From the IMG/VR virus record IMGVR_UViG_3300030380_005342, positions 1-64,000 of that record: DNA of 64,000 nucleotides; one strand, given 5' to 3'. A model generated the notes under the pieces. The model saw nothing but the letters and a program-made list of their open reading frames with translations, did no database searches and was not told the DNA's origin. Within the stretch, counting starts at the first letter, position 1; each line of letters starts with the position of its first letter. Positions 52,261-60,171 of this stretch are shown here, one piece after another. Made by a program: the position numbers and the translations under genes. Source of the stretch: a virus.

Positions 52261-53580
52261 ATGTTAAAGTTTAGAAAGTTTTACCTATCTGAAATGGCGA
52301 CAAGGGAAATCAGTGTCTCTGAGTTTCCTAATCCCCTTCGTGGAAGAATCAAAAATATCTTTCAAAAGAAAGGTGAAATGGATGGGGCGGACGCTGACGA
52401 TAAAGTAAAAACAAAGTTTAGAGGGTGGGGTGCAAACCAACTGAAACCCTCACAATCTGCAATCTATCTCGGCAAATCACTCGGCATGGCTGTGGGTGGT
52501 GTCAAGGGTGGCAACTTAGGATCTATGGTTTCTGGTGACAATCATATTCTTGACGGACACCATCGTTGGGCTGCTACTCTGCTGGCTGAACCAAAGGCAA
52601 AGATTTTTGGAACCGAGGTTCAACTCGGTATTGGTGATCTAGTCCCTGTGCTTCGCTCCTTGGGTGATGCCTTTGGAAACAAACGTAGAGGTGAACCGGC
52701 TGGCGGTGATGTCAACATTTACAAGGCAACAATCAAAGATGCTTTGGATGCCATCTATCAAGGCAAAAATATGAATCCAAAGTTTTATGATAAAAACAAA
52801 GCAGTGGCTTGGTTAGAAAGTATTGGCGGGGAGCCAGAACTTGAGCGAAGACTGAAATTCATTCAATCTAAAAAACCACCAAGTGGCGCACCTCCTCGTA
52901 ATCAAATGCCTGTCATTGATGCAGACTCAGGAGAGGATAAATTAGCGGCAACTTTATTGCAACGTGGTAGCCTTGATGTTCGTCCCCCATACGCAAAAGT
53001 TGAAGAAGAAATTCAACTGGCAAAAAGAAAATTTATTAAAGTTCCTACAAACCTGCTTGGACGAAATAACGATATTACAAAAGAAATTTTTGGAATCATT
53101 GATAAAACATATAAAAATATTGGCGGATACCCAGACTTTAAAAAACCGACCGACCTTCCAGATAATCACACAGACTGGTATGCAGCAGACATGGACAAAG
53201 ACCCGGACGCTGACATCACTACCTTTGGAAAGTTTAAGGCAGGTAATTTTAAGTTAACTGGTGCTGCGTCTGATGGTTCAGAACCATCCAAAGTGTTTCT
53301 TGTGAATAAACTTGGTAAGTTGATGAACACATCTGGCAACTATGCAGAAGCCAGTGACGCTCTCGCCCATGTTTTAATCACAAGAAAAAAAGTCCCTTTC
53401 GTTGGTGATGAAGAAAGTATTCAAAAACTTCTTCCGGGCAAATCATTTAGATTTGTTGGAGAACACCCAAACGGAAAATACCCCGGCTACAACGGTTGGT
53501 ATGAACGTGATATTGCAGGGAAAAAACACCTTAAGATTATTTTAGGTAATCCTAAAGGAGTTAAGGTACAAAGGGCTTGA
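52261..53580 (+). CDS. ParB-like (DGHHR) domain protein with possible capsid-targeting N-terminus
   Basis: The 439 residues begin LKFRKFYLSEM, which resembles the T4 internal-protein capsid-targeting sequence followed by a gp21-type L-x-E site. Residues 60-110 contain a ParB/Srx-type core (LKPSQSAIYLGKSLG; DNHILDGHHRWAATLL), seen in nucleases and ATP-using enzymes. A Pro-rich linker carries NQMPVIDADSGEDKLAA, and a C-terminal domain (about 290-435) reads DNHTDWYAADMDKDPDAD, ALAHVLITRKKVPFVGDE and HPNGKYPGYNGWYERD; no family recognised for it. It lies 8 bases after the modular basic protein and probably shares its promoter. Function unknown. Confidence 0.6.
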   Translation: MLKFRKFYLSEMATREISVSEFPNPLRGRIKNIFQKKGEMDGADADDKVKTKFRGWGANQLKPSQSAIYLGKSLGMAVGGVKGGNLGSMVSGDNHILDGHHRWAATLLAEPKAKIFGTEVQLGIGDLVPVLRSLGDAFGNKRRGEPAGGDVNIYKATIKDALDAIYQGKNMNPKFYDKNKAVAWLESIGGEPELERRLKFIQSKKPPSGAPPRNQMPVIDADSGEDKLAATLLQRGSLDVRPPYAKVEEEIQLAKRKFIKVPTNLLGRNNDITKEIFGIIDKTYKNIGGYPDFKKPTDLPDNHTDWYAADMDKDPDADITTFGKFKAGNFKLTGAASDGSEPSKVFLVNKLGKLMNTSGNYAEASDALAHVLITRKKVPFVGDEESIQKLLPGKSFRFVGEHPNGKYPGYNGWYERDIAGKKHLKIILGNPKGVKVQRA

Positions 53581-53610
53581 CAAGAGGAAATCGAATGGTA
53601 GAGTGTTCCT

Positions 53611-54144
53611 ATGAACATCTTTGCAGTAGACGAACATCCCATTCGTGCCGCTCATCAAATGGTGGACAAGCACGTTGTCAAAATGATTCTAGAAGCAGGT
53701 CAAATGCTGTCCACCTCTCATCGTGTTCTTGACGGTGATGAGTATTACGACCGAACAAAAAACAATAGACGTATCAAGCGTTGGCGACTGAGCGATGAGC
53801 GTGAAGATAAACTTTGGAAAGCATCCTTTGTCGGTCATCCCTGCACGCAGTGGACGATGGAAAGTCGTATGAACTATCGGTGGCACGCGACTCACGCTCT
53901 GGCTCTCTGCCGTGAGTATACACACCGATACGAAAAGGTTCACAACTCACAAGGTTTGATTGAATATCTTTTTAATCGTGAACCTCAAAATATCAAAGAG
54001 GGTAAACTTACAAAGTTTGCCGTTGCAATGCCTGATCAGTATAAGGTAGAATGCTCTGTAGAATCTTACAGAAACTATTACAGAGGAGAAAAGGCTTACT
54101 TTGCAAAATGGAAAAAACGTGAAGTACCCGAATGGTGGCAATGA
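53611..54144 (+). CDS. Conserved phage protein of unknown function, DenV-like in part
   Basis: The 177 residues contain a widely conserved phage pattern: HPIRAAHQMVDKHVVKMILE (7-26), MLSTSHRVLDG, WKASFVGHPCTQWTMESRMNYRWH (69-92), LTKFAVAMPDQYK (134-146), and the end YRNYYRGEKAYFAKWKKREVPEWW. Some relatives are labelled pyrimidine-dimer glycosylase. The final Tyr/Trp/Lys pattern recalls the DenV C-terminus, but the N-terminal catalytic Thr of DenV is not obvious. I treat it as unknown. It overlaps the following GalE-like gene (ATGA). Confidence 0.55.
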   Translation: MNIFAVDEHPIRAAHQMVDKHVVKMILEAGQMLSTSHRVLDGDEYYDRTKNNRRIKRWRLSDEREDKLWKASFVGHPCTQWTMESRMNYRWHATHALALCREYTHRYEKVHNSQGLIEYLFNREPQNIKEGKLTKFAVAMPDQYKVECSVESYRNYYRGEKAYFAKWKKREVPEWWQ

Positions 54145-55115
54145 GTAAAAAATTAAATGTATTGATTACAGGTGGAGCGGGCTACATTGGTAGTCACGTT
54201 TCACTCGCGTTCTTAGATGCCGGTCATAGAGTTACAGTGTTTGATCGAAATGAAAAAAACTGTAAGAGCCTCAAAAAAAGTCTAGGCAGACGAAAGAACA
54301 TCAGAATCTATAACTGTGATTTAGGTGACAGCGTTTACCTTGACGGTGTTCTTTCCGAAGGTATCGACACTGTGATTCATTGTGCTGGTCCCAATCAAGT
54401 AAGAGAATCCATAGACTCACCCCTTTCTGTGTATCACGATGTGGTTGGAAAGACACTGACATTGTTGGATGCGATGAGAAAGCATGGCGTGATGTCATTT
54501 GTTTATACCTCAAGTGCAGCAGTATATGGTCGTGTTAAAAATGGTGCGGCACTTGAAACAGCCCACTGTAAACCAATCACACCATACGGAGAATCAAAGT
54601 TGATGATCGAAACGATCATGAACAAATACAGAAGATCTAATCCTAGTTTTTCTTTTGCATCACTTAGAGTTTTCAATGCCGCAGGGAATAATCTATCTGC
54701 TAAGGTAACTCCAAAACAAAATTCAATCATTAGCAAATTAATTAACTCCGCTATGAGTAAAAAAGTTTGTAACATTTATGGGCATGAGCATCAAACATCA
54801 GACGGTTATGCTTGTAGAGATTTTGTTCACATTGATGATGTTGCAAAAGCACATGTTCTTGCCGCTGAAAAAAATGCCTGTGGTATTTTTAATGTAGGTA
54901 ATGGTGTCGAAACAAGTCTGTGGGATTTGATTGCAGATGTTGTTTCAGTTACACAGAAAGAAATTGACATCTCTAAGAATAAACCACATAATGGTGACGT
55001 TGCCTCAATTGTATCTGATTGTAGTAAAATCAAAGAGATAATGAGTTGGGAACCAACATTTACACTTAGAGAGATGATTGAAACATCTCTCAAATCTTAT
55101 AAAAAAGGAGAATAA
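54141..55115 (+). CDS. UDP-glucose 4-epimerase-like (GalE-type) short-chain dehydrogenase
   Basis: The 324 residues run from the ATG overlapping the upstream stop. They show the NAD-binding GGAGYIGS (11-18), VIHCAGPNQVRES (78-90), S124/S125 in YTSSAAVYG, the catalytic Y149-x-x-x-K153 in TPYGESKLMIE, and the late GalE phrases YACRDFVHIDDVAKAHV and GIFNVGNG. GalE inverts the 4-hydroxyl of UDP-hexoses (Glc/Gal or GlcNAc/GalNAc). A slightly divergent substrate pocket cannot be judged by eye. It is the first sugar gene in the row and stands before the DNA clamp genes. Confidence 0.83.
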   Translation: MSKKLNVLITGGAGYIGSHVSLAFLDAGHRVTVFDRNEKNCKSLKKSLGRRKNIRIYNCDLGDSVYLDGVLSEGIDTVIHCAGPNQVRESIDSPLSVYHDVVGKTLTLLDAMRKHGVMSFVYTSSAAVYGRVKNGAALETAHCKPITPYGESKLMIETIMNKYRRSNPSFSFASLRVFNAAGNNLSAKVTPKQNSIISKLINSAMSKKVCNIYGHEHQTSDGYACRDFVHIDDVAKAHVLAAEKNACGIFNVGNGVETSLWDLIADVVSVTQKEIDISKNKPHNGDVASIVSDCSKIKEIMSWEPTFTLREMIETSLKSYKKGE

Positions 55116-55117
55116 AA

Positions 55118-55738
55118 ATGCCAACAACAACATCCAATCTTTACGGGGATATTCCTGATCCAAATGAAAAACCAAATACCCCCGACAAAATCGAGGACGA
55201 AAAGTTCATTATGAATCCAGAAGACAAAGATCCCACGGCAGCAACGGGTCTTCCAAGCGTAGATGAAGCGTACGAAATGCGAAGACGAATCCTGAACCAA
55301 AGGAATTCACCAACACCTGCCCAAGAAGTTATTGAGGAGAGTGTAAGCAGAGATGAATTGAATAGTCTTGTTAATAATCTTTCCACCGCTGTTCAAAAAC
55401 AATTTCTCAGGGTCATGATGGGACAAAAAATTGAAACAGAATCTATTAGTCAAATTATGAAAGAATCAAATGCTTCGAATGAAGATTTACTAAACTTATT
55501 GGTTGCCTTTGAAAAACCACTTGAACAATTAGTTACGGTTATCAACAACCCCGAGTCAGAGATTGCTAAGAAGTATTCTTTTATGAAAAAAGAGCAGATC
55601 GTTGAGATGGAATCCGTATTGAAATCTCTTGCAAATGATATCAAAGAGAAGTATGATGATGACACGGTGAAAGAAATCGAAGATAAAATTACTGGATGGT
55701 TTACAAAAAGTGATGAAGGAGAAACCACGGAATCTTAA
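55118..55738 (+). CDS. Hypothetical acidic helical protein upstream of gp45
   Basis: The 206 residues are not recognised. The first 75 residues are Pro/Asp/Asn-rich and probably disordered. The rest is a set of acidic helices (RDELNSLVNNLSTAVQKQFLRVMMGQ; MESVLKSLANDIKEKYDDDTVKEIEDKITGWF). It follows the GalE-like gene by two bases with a good RBS (AAAAAAGGAGA) and precedes the small basic gene and clamp. No membrane segment or signal peptide. A role with the replication proteins is only inferred from position. Confidence 0.55.
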   Translation: MPTTTSNLYGDIPDPNEKPNTPDKIEDEKFIMNPEDKDPTAATGLPSVDEAYEMRRRILNQRNSPTPAQEVIEESVSRDELNSLVNNLSTAVQKQFLRVMMGQKIETESISQIMKESNASNEDLLNLLVAFEKPLEQLVTVINNPESEIAKKYSFMKKEQIVEMESVLKSLANDIKEKYDDDTVKEIEDKITGWFTKSDEGETTES

Positions 55739-55739
55739 A

Positions 55740-55922
55740 ATGAAAAAGAAAAAGCACAATAAAAGAAACAATGATCGCAAGAACTTTGGCGGTCGTGATC
55801 GTGGCGAAAAGTTTAGCAATAAACGATCCATGCGAAACAATGATCAACAAATTATTCGAAACATGGAGAGAGGAAAAATTAACGTGGAAGATTTAGAGGA
55901 CTACTACGATGACCACAGTTAA
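55740..55922 (+). CDS. Small bipolar protein before gp45 (basic N-terminus, acidic C-terminus)
   Basis: The 60 residues run from the ATG at 55740 just after the previous stop; a longer in-frame start lies inside that gene. The first 40 residues are full of Lys, Arg and Asn (MKKKKHNKRNNDRKN...NKRSMRNN), and the end is acidic with aromatic residues (VEDLEDYYDDHS). In T4, RpbA precedes gp45, but this is not similar to it. The acidic hydrophobic end could contact the clamp or RNA polymerase. It overlaps the window of the gp45 leader. Confidence 0.5.
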   Translation: MKKKKHNKRNNDRKNFGGRDRGEKFSNKRSMRNNDQQIIRNMERGKINVEDLEDYYDDHS

Positions 55923-55935
55923 AGGAACTAATACA

Positions 55936-56625
55936 ATGAAACTGTCGAAACAAACCTTTGCCATTCTAAAAAGTATGGCAGGCATCAACTCAAATATTCA
56001 TGTGCTTCCGGGCAATGAACTTGTCTGTGTCAACGCAGGCAAGAGCATTATGTTCAATGCAAAAGTTGAAGAAAACTTTGCAACTGAGTTTGCCATCTGG
56101 GATTTGAGTCAGTTTCTCGGAACCTACTCATTGTTCAACGACCCAACGGTGGACTTTGGCAGCACATCACTTCGCATCGAGTCCGGTCGCCAGTCTTGTG
56201 AATACAATTATGCAGACCCACGACTTGTCGAGGGATGCCGACCACCGAGCAAGTTAAATCTTCCAGAGATTAAAGTGACCTTTGACTTGTCGCAGCAAGA
56301 GATCAACGACATTTTGCGTGCGTCTGCCGTGATGCAACTTGCCGATATCATGTTCACGAACGAAGAGAACAAGGTGAAGGTGGTTGTGTTCGATAAGGAA
56401 AAAGCAAACTCAACCAACAAGTATGAGATTGAAGTCACTCCGACCGATATGGAATCAAGTGCATCTTTCAAGATTTACATGAAGTCAGATTTGTTAAAGG
56501 TGCTTCCGGGTGACTATGAATTCAATCTGTGTGAGAAGTTGGCGATCTTGTTGAAGCACAAGGACATTGATGCTAACTATACTCTTGCTGTGACCAATGA
56601 CTCTGTTTACAATGGGATGTTTTGA
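55936..56625 (+). CDS. gp45: gp45 sliding clamp
   Basis: The 229 residues (T4: 228) begin MKLSKQTFAILKSMAGINSNI, like T4 gp45. The ATG at 55936 is chosen over one in the preceding gene because AAAGGAAC stands 11 bases before it and the protein then starts as in T4. Further family features: FAIWDLSQFLGTYSLFNDPTVDF, SRLVEGCRPPSKLNLPEI-type loop, and a C-terminus KDIDANYTLAVTNDSVYNGMF. The trimer holds the polymerase and activates late transcription by contact with gp55. The stop overlaps the gp44 start (TGATG). Confidence 0.94.
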   Translation: MKLSKQTFAILKSMAGINSNIHVLPGNELVCVNAGKSIMFNAKVEENFATEFAIWDLSQFLGTYSLFNDPTVDFGSTSLRIESGRQSCEYNYADPRLVEGCRPPSKLNLPEIKVTFDLSQQEINDILRASAVMQLADIMFTNEENKVKVVVFDKEKANSTNKYEIEVTPTDMESSASFKIYMKSDLLKVLPGDYEFNLCEKLAILLKHKDIDANYTLAVTNDSVYNGMF

Positions 56626-57569
56626 TGCTAACAACTGAACAACACTTATGGGTCGAGAAGTTTCGACCACAATCAATCAAGGATTGTATCCTCCCCGGTG
56701 GCTTGAAAGAAACACTTCAAGCCATTGTGGATTCTGGTGAGATGCACAATCTTTTGTTTTCTGGTGGACCGGGGTGTGGCAAGACCACGGCTGCGATTGC
56801 CATGTGCAAAGAGATGGGTGCAGAGTATATCAAAATTAACTGCTCCGAAGATGGCAACATTGACACGCTGCGAACACGAATTCGTGACTTTGCTACATCT
56901 CAGTCTTTGACTGGTGATAAGAAAGTCGTGATCCTTGATGAGTTTGACTATGCAAATGCAAATAGTTTTCAACCTGCGTTGCGTGGTTTCATCGAAGAGT
57001 TCTCGATCAACTGTCGCTTCGTCTTGACCTGTAACTTCAAGAATCGAATCATCGAGCCGCTGCATTCCCGATGCACATGTGTTGACTTCCGCTTCACGAA
57101 GGAGGAGCAGATGAAGATGGGGTCGCAGTTCTTGAAGCGACTGGAAGGCATCCTGCAAGGCGAGAGCGTCCACTATGACGGTCGTGTGATCGCCAAGTTG
57201 ATCATGCGTCATGCTCCTGACTGGAGGCGTATCCTGAACGAGTGTCAACGTTACTCTGCCTCCGGTGAGATCGATGTCGGCATCTTGACGGAGATCGGTG
57301 ATGTTGGTATTCACTCGCTCATGGATATCTTGAAGAACAAAGACTTCTCCAAGTTGCGTGGTTGGGTGGTTGACAACGGCAGCAACGAGCAAGCACAAAT
57401 CTATCGCAAGATTTATGATTCGTTGGGTGAGAATCTGAAACCACAATCCGTGCCAGCGGTGATTCTGATTCTGGCAAATTATCAATACAAGGCTGCGTTT
57501 GCCGCTGATTCGGAGATCAACATGATGGCGTGCCTTACTGAAATCATGATGGAGGCAGAGTTCAAGTGA
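56625..57569 (+). CDS. gp44: gp44 clamp loader large subunit
   Basis: The 314 residues (T4: 319) have the AAA+ motifs: VEKFRPQSIKDCILP (10-24), Walker A GGPGCGKT (47-54), Walker B VVILDEFDYA (101-110, D105/E106), sensor 1 FVLTCNFKNRI, and the arginine-finger motif SRC (148-150). Four gp44 and one gp62 load gp45. The ATG at 56625 overlaps the gp45 stop. The 3' half is noticeably GC-rich compared with the sugar genes beside it. The gene is followed directly by a sugar dehydrogenase instead of gp62. Confidence 0.96.
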   Translation: MLTTEQHLWVEKFRPQSIKDCILPGGLKETLQAIVDSGEMHNLLFSGGPGCGKTTAAIAMCKEMGAEYIKINCSEDGNIDTLRTRIRDFATSQSLTGDKKVVILDEFDYANANSFQPALRGFIEEFSINCRFVLTCNFKNRIIEPLHSRCTCVDFRFTKEEQMKMGSQFLKRLEGILQGESVHYDGRVIAKLIMRHAPDWRRILNECQRYSASGEIDVGILTEIGDVGIHSLMDILKNKDFSKLRGWVVDNGSNEQAQIYRKIYDSLGENLKPQSVPAVILILANYQYKAAFAADSEINMMACLTEIMMEAEFK

Positions 57570-58423
57570 GTGACATTGGAATTATTGGAAATGGTTTTGT
57601 TGGTGGAGCAGTGGCATATGGTTTCCGTGATCAAAAACCTCTAGTCTACGATATTAATCCAGACGCATCCACTCACAGTTTTGATGATGTTGCAAACTGC
57701 AAGTACCTTTTCATCTGCTTGCCCACACCGATGGTAAGTGAAACTGGAGGCGAGGCAAACACCAGCATCGTTGAGGAATGCTTGGAGAAACTATATCAAA
57801 ACAGAGAGCAAGTAATCATGCTCAAGTCTACCGTTCCGGTTGGCACGACTAAACTGTTGTCTCAGAAGCATCGCCTAAGAAACTTGGTTCATTGTCCTGA
57901 GTTCTTGACCGCTGCAAACGCAAAGTATGACTTTGTAAATGCTGATAGGACTGTGATCGGATCTCCATATCTCAGAGATGGTATTGAAGAAAAATATTCC
58001 GAAATGGCAAAGGAACTATTCTTAAAAGTTTTTCCCGACATCCCCGTTTACACCATGTCATCATGTGAGTCAGAGATGGTAAAGTATACGGCTAACTGTT
58101 TCCTTGCAACCAAGGTTGGTTTCTTCAATATGATTTTTATGCTTGGCGAAAAGATGGGCTTGGACTACAATCGTGTCCTTGAAGGAGTCTTGGCTGATCC
58201 TAGAATTGGCAGATCACACACGGCAGTACCCGGTCCCGATGGAGACTATGGATTCGGTGGCACATGTTTTCCCAAAGATGTAAATGCGATGATTACAACT
58301 TTGCAAAATAATCACATCTCGTCTTACATTTTAGAGTCTGTTTGGAGAGACAATATGAAATACAGAAAAAACTGGGACTGGGCAAATAACACATCAGCAG
58401 TGAGAGCAAATGAAACTCGGTGA
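57566..58423 (+). CDS. UDP-glucose/GDP-mannose dehydrogenase family protein, short form
   Basis: The 285 residues carry the NAD-binding IGNGFVGGAVA (7-17), the LPTPM loop (52-56), STVPVGTT (88-95), HCPEFL (109-114), the helix EMVKYTANCF (170-179, with K173 and N177), and the catalytic C234 in GFGGTCFPKD. Full family members have 390-450 residues; here the C-terminal nucleotide-sugar-binding domain is absent. It would oxidise C6 of a UDP-sugar to the uronic acid if a dimer or partner supplies the missing surface. It starts at GTG overlapping the gp44 TGA and overlaps gp62 by 14 bases, so it is precisely fitted into the clamp-loader operon. Confidence 0.85.
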   Translation: MSDIGIIGNGFVGGAVAYGFRDQKPLVYDINPDASTHSFDDVANCKYLFICLPTPMVSETGGEANTSIVEECLEKLYQNREQVIMLKSTVPVGTTKLLSQKHRLRNLVHCPEFLTAANAKYDFVNADRTVIGSPYLRDGIEEKYSEMAKELFLKVFPDIPVYTMSSCESEMVKYTANCFLATKVGFFNMIFMLGEKMGLDYNRVLEGVLADPRIGRSHTAVPGPDGDYGFGGTCFPKDVNAMITTLQNNHISSYILESVWRDNMKYRKNWDWANNTSAVRANETR

Positions 58424-58787
58424 TTACCTAAACGCAATCAACTACTCCAAGGATGATCTCTTTGCGGACGAGGAAGCCGCGAAAGGGTATGTTCCATTTA
58501 TTGTGAACCGGAGCCTATCTTACTTTCCTGACACGATCCTACAAGCAAATGACATGAATATTCATGCAGATTTAGGTAAGCAAGAACAGTTTGATTATCT
58601 ACGCCACTCGATCAGAAAGCGTAGACGGTTCAGCAAATGGCTTAAAAAGACAGAGGACAAACGAATCGAGTCCGTAAAAATTTTCTACAATCTGGGTACA
58701 AAAAAAGCCCTTGAGTCCATGAGAGTTTTGTCGGACAGACAGATTGACGAAATCCACGATTATGTTCTAAAAATGCAAGGCTCCTAA
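58410..58787 (+). CDS. gp62: gp62 clamp loader small subunit
   Basis: The 125 residues (T4: 187, shorter in marine relatives) match gp62: LGDYLNAINYSKDDLF (3-18), YVPFIVNRSLSYFPDTILQANDMN (27-50), QFDYLRHSIRKRRRFSKWLKK, and KALESMRVLSDRQI. It joins four gp44 subunits in the loader. The start lies within the end of the dehydrogenase gene. In T4, genes 44 and 62 are adjacent and overlap, so the insertion of a sugar gene between them is notable. Confidence 0.88.
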   Translation: MKLGDYLNAINYSKDDLFADEEAAKGYVPFIVNRSLSYFPDTILQANDMNIHADLGKQEQFDYLRHSIRKRRRFSKWLKKTEDKRIESVKIFYNLGTKKALESMRVLSDRQIDEIHDYVLKMQGS

Positions 58788-58809
58788 ATACAATTGTGGG
58801 TTGACCACA
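58784..58809 (+). promoter_or_regulatory. CTAAATA motif and small hairpin in the regA leader
   Basis: CTAAATA (58784-58790) overlaps the gp62 stop. A 5-bp stem TGTGG/CCACA with a GTTGA loop lies at 58795-58809, five bases before the regA RBS (TATGGAG). In T4, RegA represses translation by binding leaders near the start, including its own, so this hairpin could be a target. The stem is short and may be chance. Confidence 0.3.
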
Positions 58810-58822
58810 TTGTTATGGAGTT

Positions 58823-59248
58823 ATGATGGAAAAATTAGAATCTATTGTAGAGTCTCTGGTAGAAGTCACGCTCAAAGATCCAGAAGACTTTTTGAAAGTA
58901 AGAGAAACGTTGACCCGTATTGGTGTCTCTTCTCGCGTGGGTAACAAGTTATATCAATCTTGTCATATTCTTCACAAGCGTGGAAAGTATTACATTACGC
59001 ACTTCAAAGAACTTTTTGCACTTGATGGGCTTCCATCTAAAATGACAGAGGAAGATTTCGGCAGAAGAAATACCATTGTTGGTCTATTGACTGAATGGGG
59101 ACTCATTGATATTGTGGATGGAAATAAATGCCAAGAACCTTTAACATCCATGAGAAAAATTAAAATTATTTCTCACAAAAACAGACACGAGTGGGAGTTG
59201 ATACCTAAGTATCACATTGGGAAAAAACCATCTAAAGACGAAGAATAA
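58823..59248 (+). CDS. regA: RegA translational repressor
   Basis: The 141 residues (T4: 122) align by eye with RegA: EVTLKDPEDFLKVRETLTRIGVSSR (14-38), LYQSCHILHKRGKYYITHFKELFALDG (43-69), EEDFGRRNTIVGLLTEWGLIDIV (76-98), and ISHKNRHEWELIPKYHIG. RegA binds mRNA start regions of early genes (including gp44/gp45/gp62 in T4) and shuts off their translation. There are twelve extra residues at the start (MMEKLESIVESL). Two tandem ATGs compete as start. It is the end of the 45-44-62-regA order conserved from T4. Confidence 0.95.
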   Translation: MMEKLESIVESLVEVTLKDPEDFLKVRETLTRIGVSSRVGNKLYQSCHILHKRGKYYITHFKELFALDGLPSKMTEEDFGRRNTIVGLLTEWGLIDIVDGNKCQEPLTSMRKIKIISHKNRHEWELIPKYHIGKKPSKDEE

Positions 59249-59265
59249 AATAAAAGGATTATATT

Positions 59266-60171
59266 ATGAAATACCTAGTGACTGGCGGGGCTGGATTTAT
59301 TGGATCTAATATTGTTTCTACTTTGCTTGAGGGTGGACATCAGGTCATAGTGATTGATAACGAATCATCTGATGCACATCACACCTTTTACTGGCAAGAC
59401 CTAGCAGAAAATCATAAGTTAGATATTTGTGATTACGAAAAGATTCTACCTCTTTTTGATGGTGTAGATACAGTGTTTCATTGTGCAGCGGAGGCAAGGA
59501 TTCAACCTGCCATAATTAACCCACTACTCGCAGTCAAAACAAATTCGTATGGCACATGCTCAGTGTTACAAGCAGCCAGAGAAATGGGCGTTCGTAGAGT
59601 TGTTTACTCATCAACCTCTTCGGCTTATGGTTTAGAAAACGTTCCACCAAATGTTGAAACCCAACGAGAGGACTGCCTAAATCCATACTCGGTATCAAAA
59701 GTTTCTGGCGAAAAACTTTGCAAAATGTATTACGATTTGTTTGGTTTAGAAACCATCGTGTTTAGATACTTCAATGTTTATGGTGAGCGTCAGCCTCTCA
59801 AGGGTCAGTATGCTCCTGTCGTTGGATTATTTTTAGAGCAGTGGAAGAAAGGCGAACCCCTTACCATTGTCCCTGACGGAGAACAACGAAGAGACTACAC
59901 TCATGTTTCAGATGTCGTGTTTGCAAACATACTTGCATCAACGGTTCGTAAAAATGCTTGTGGTGAAGTTTACAATGTGGGAACCGGAACAAATTTTTCT
60001 GTAAATGAACTTGCAAAAATGATTTCTGATAATACAATCATGATTGAACCACGACTAGGAGAGGCAAGAGTGACTTTGGCAAACAATAATAAGTTGCGTA
60101 GAGTGATGCGATGGGAGCCAACAGTCAAACTCGAAGAGTGGGTAAAAAATGAAAAGGAGAGAATCAAATGA
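59266..60171 (+). CDS. NAD-dependent nucleotide-sugar epimerase/dehydratase (WbpP/GalE-like)
   Basis: The 301 residues have GGAGFIGS (7-14), VFHCAAEARIQPAI (70-83), the STSSAYG serine region (116-122), catalytic Y141-x-x-x-K145 in NPYSVSKVSGE, RYFNVYGERQ, and GEQRRDYTHVSDVV. The phrases around RYFNVYGERQPLKGQYAPVV resemble UDP-GlcNAc/UDP-GlcA 4-epimerases more than GalE. With the dehydrogenase at 57566 a UDP-glucuronate to UDP-galacturonate step is possible. It starts the uninterrupted sugar cluster, with RBS AAAAGGA before it, and overlaps the next gene (ATGA). Confidence 0.83.
   Translation: MKYLVTGGAGFIGSNIVSTLLEGGHQVIVIDNESSDAHHTFYWQDLAENHKLDICDYEKILPLFDGVDTVFHCAAEARIQPAIINPLLAVKTNSYGTCSVLQAAREMGVRRVVYSSTSSAYGLENVPPNVETQREDCLNPYSVSKVSGEKLCKMYYDLFGLETIVFRYFNVYGERQPLKGQYAPVVGLFLEQWKKGEPLTIVPDGEQRRDYTHVSDVVFANILASTVRKNACGEVYNVGTGTNFSVNELAKMISDNTIMIEPRLGEARVTLANNNKLRRVMRWEPTVKLEEWVKNEKERIK

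Noticed and set aside
53577-53604. Possible sigma70 promoter (TTGACA with TAGAGT 16 bases on)
   Set aside because: The -10 box is poor and the start would fall at the ATG of the next gene with no room for a ribosome site.
56673-57485. Long minus-strand open frame (270 codons) opposite gp44
   Set aside because: It lies wholly antisense to a strongly recognised AAA+ gene, has no RBS or family pattern, and such frames are expected from codon bias in the GC-richer gp44.
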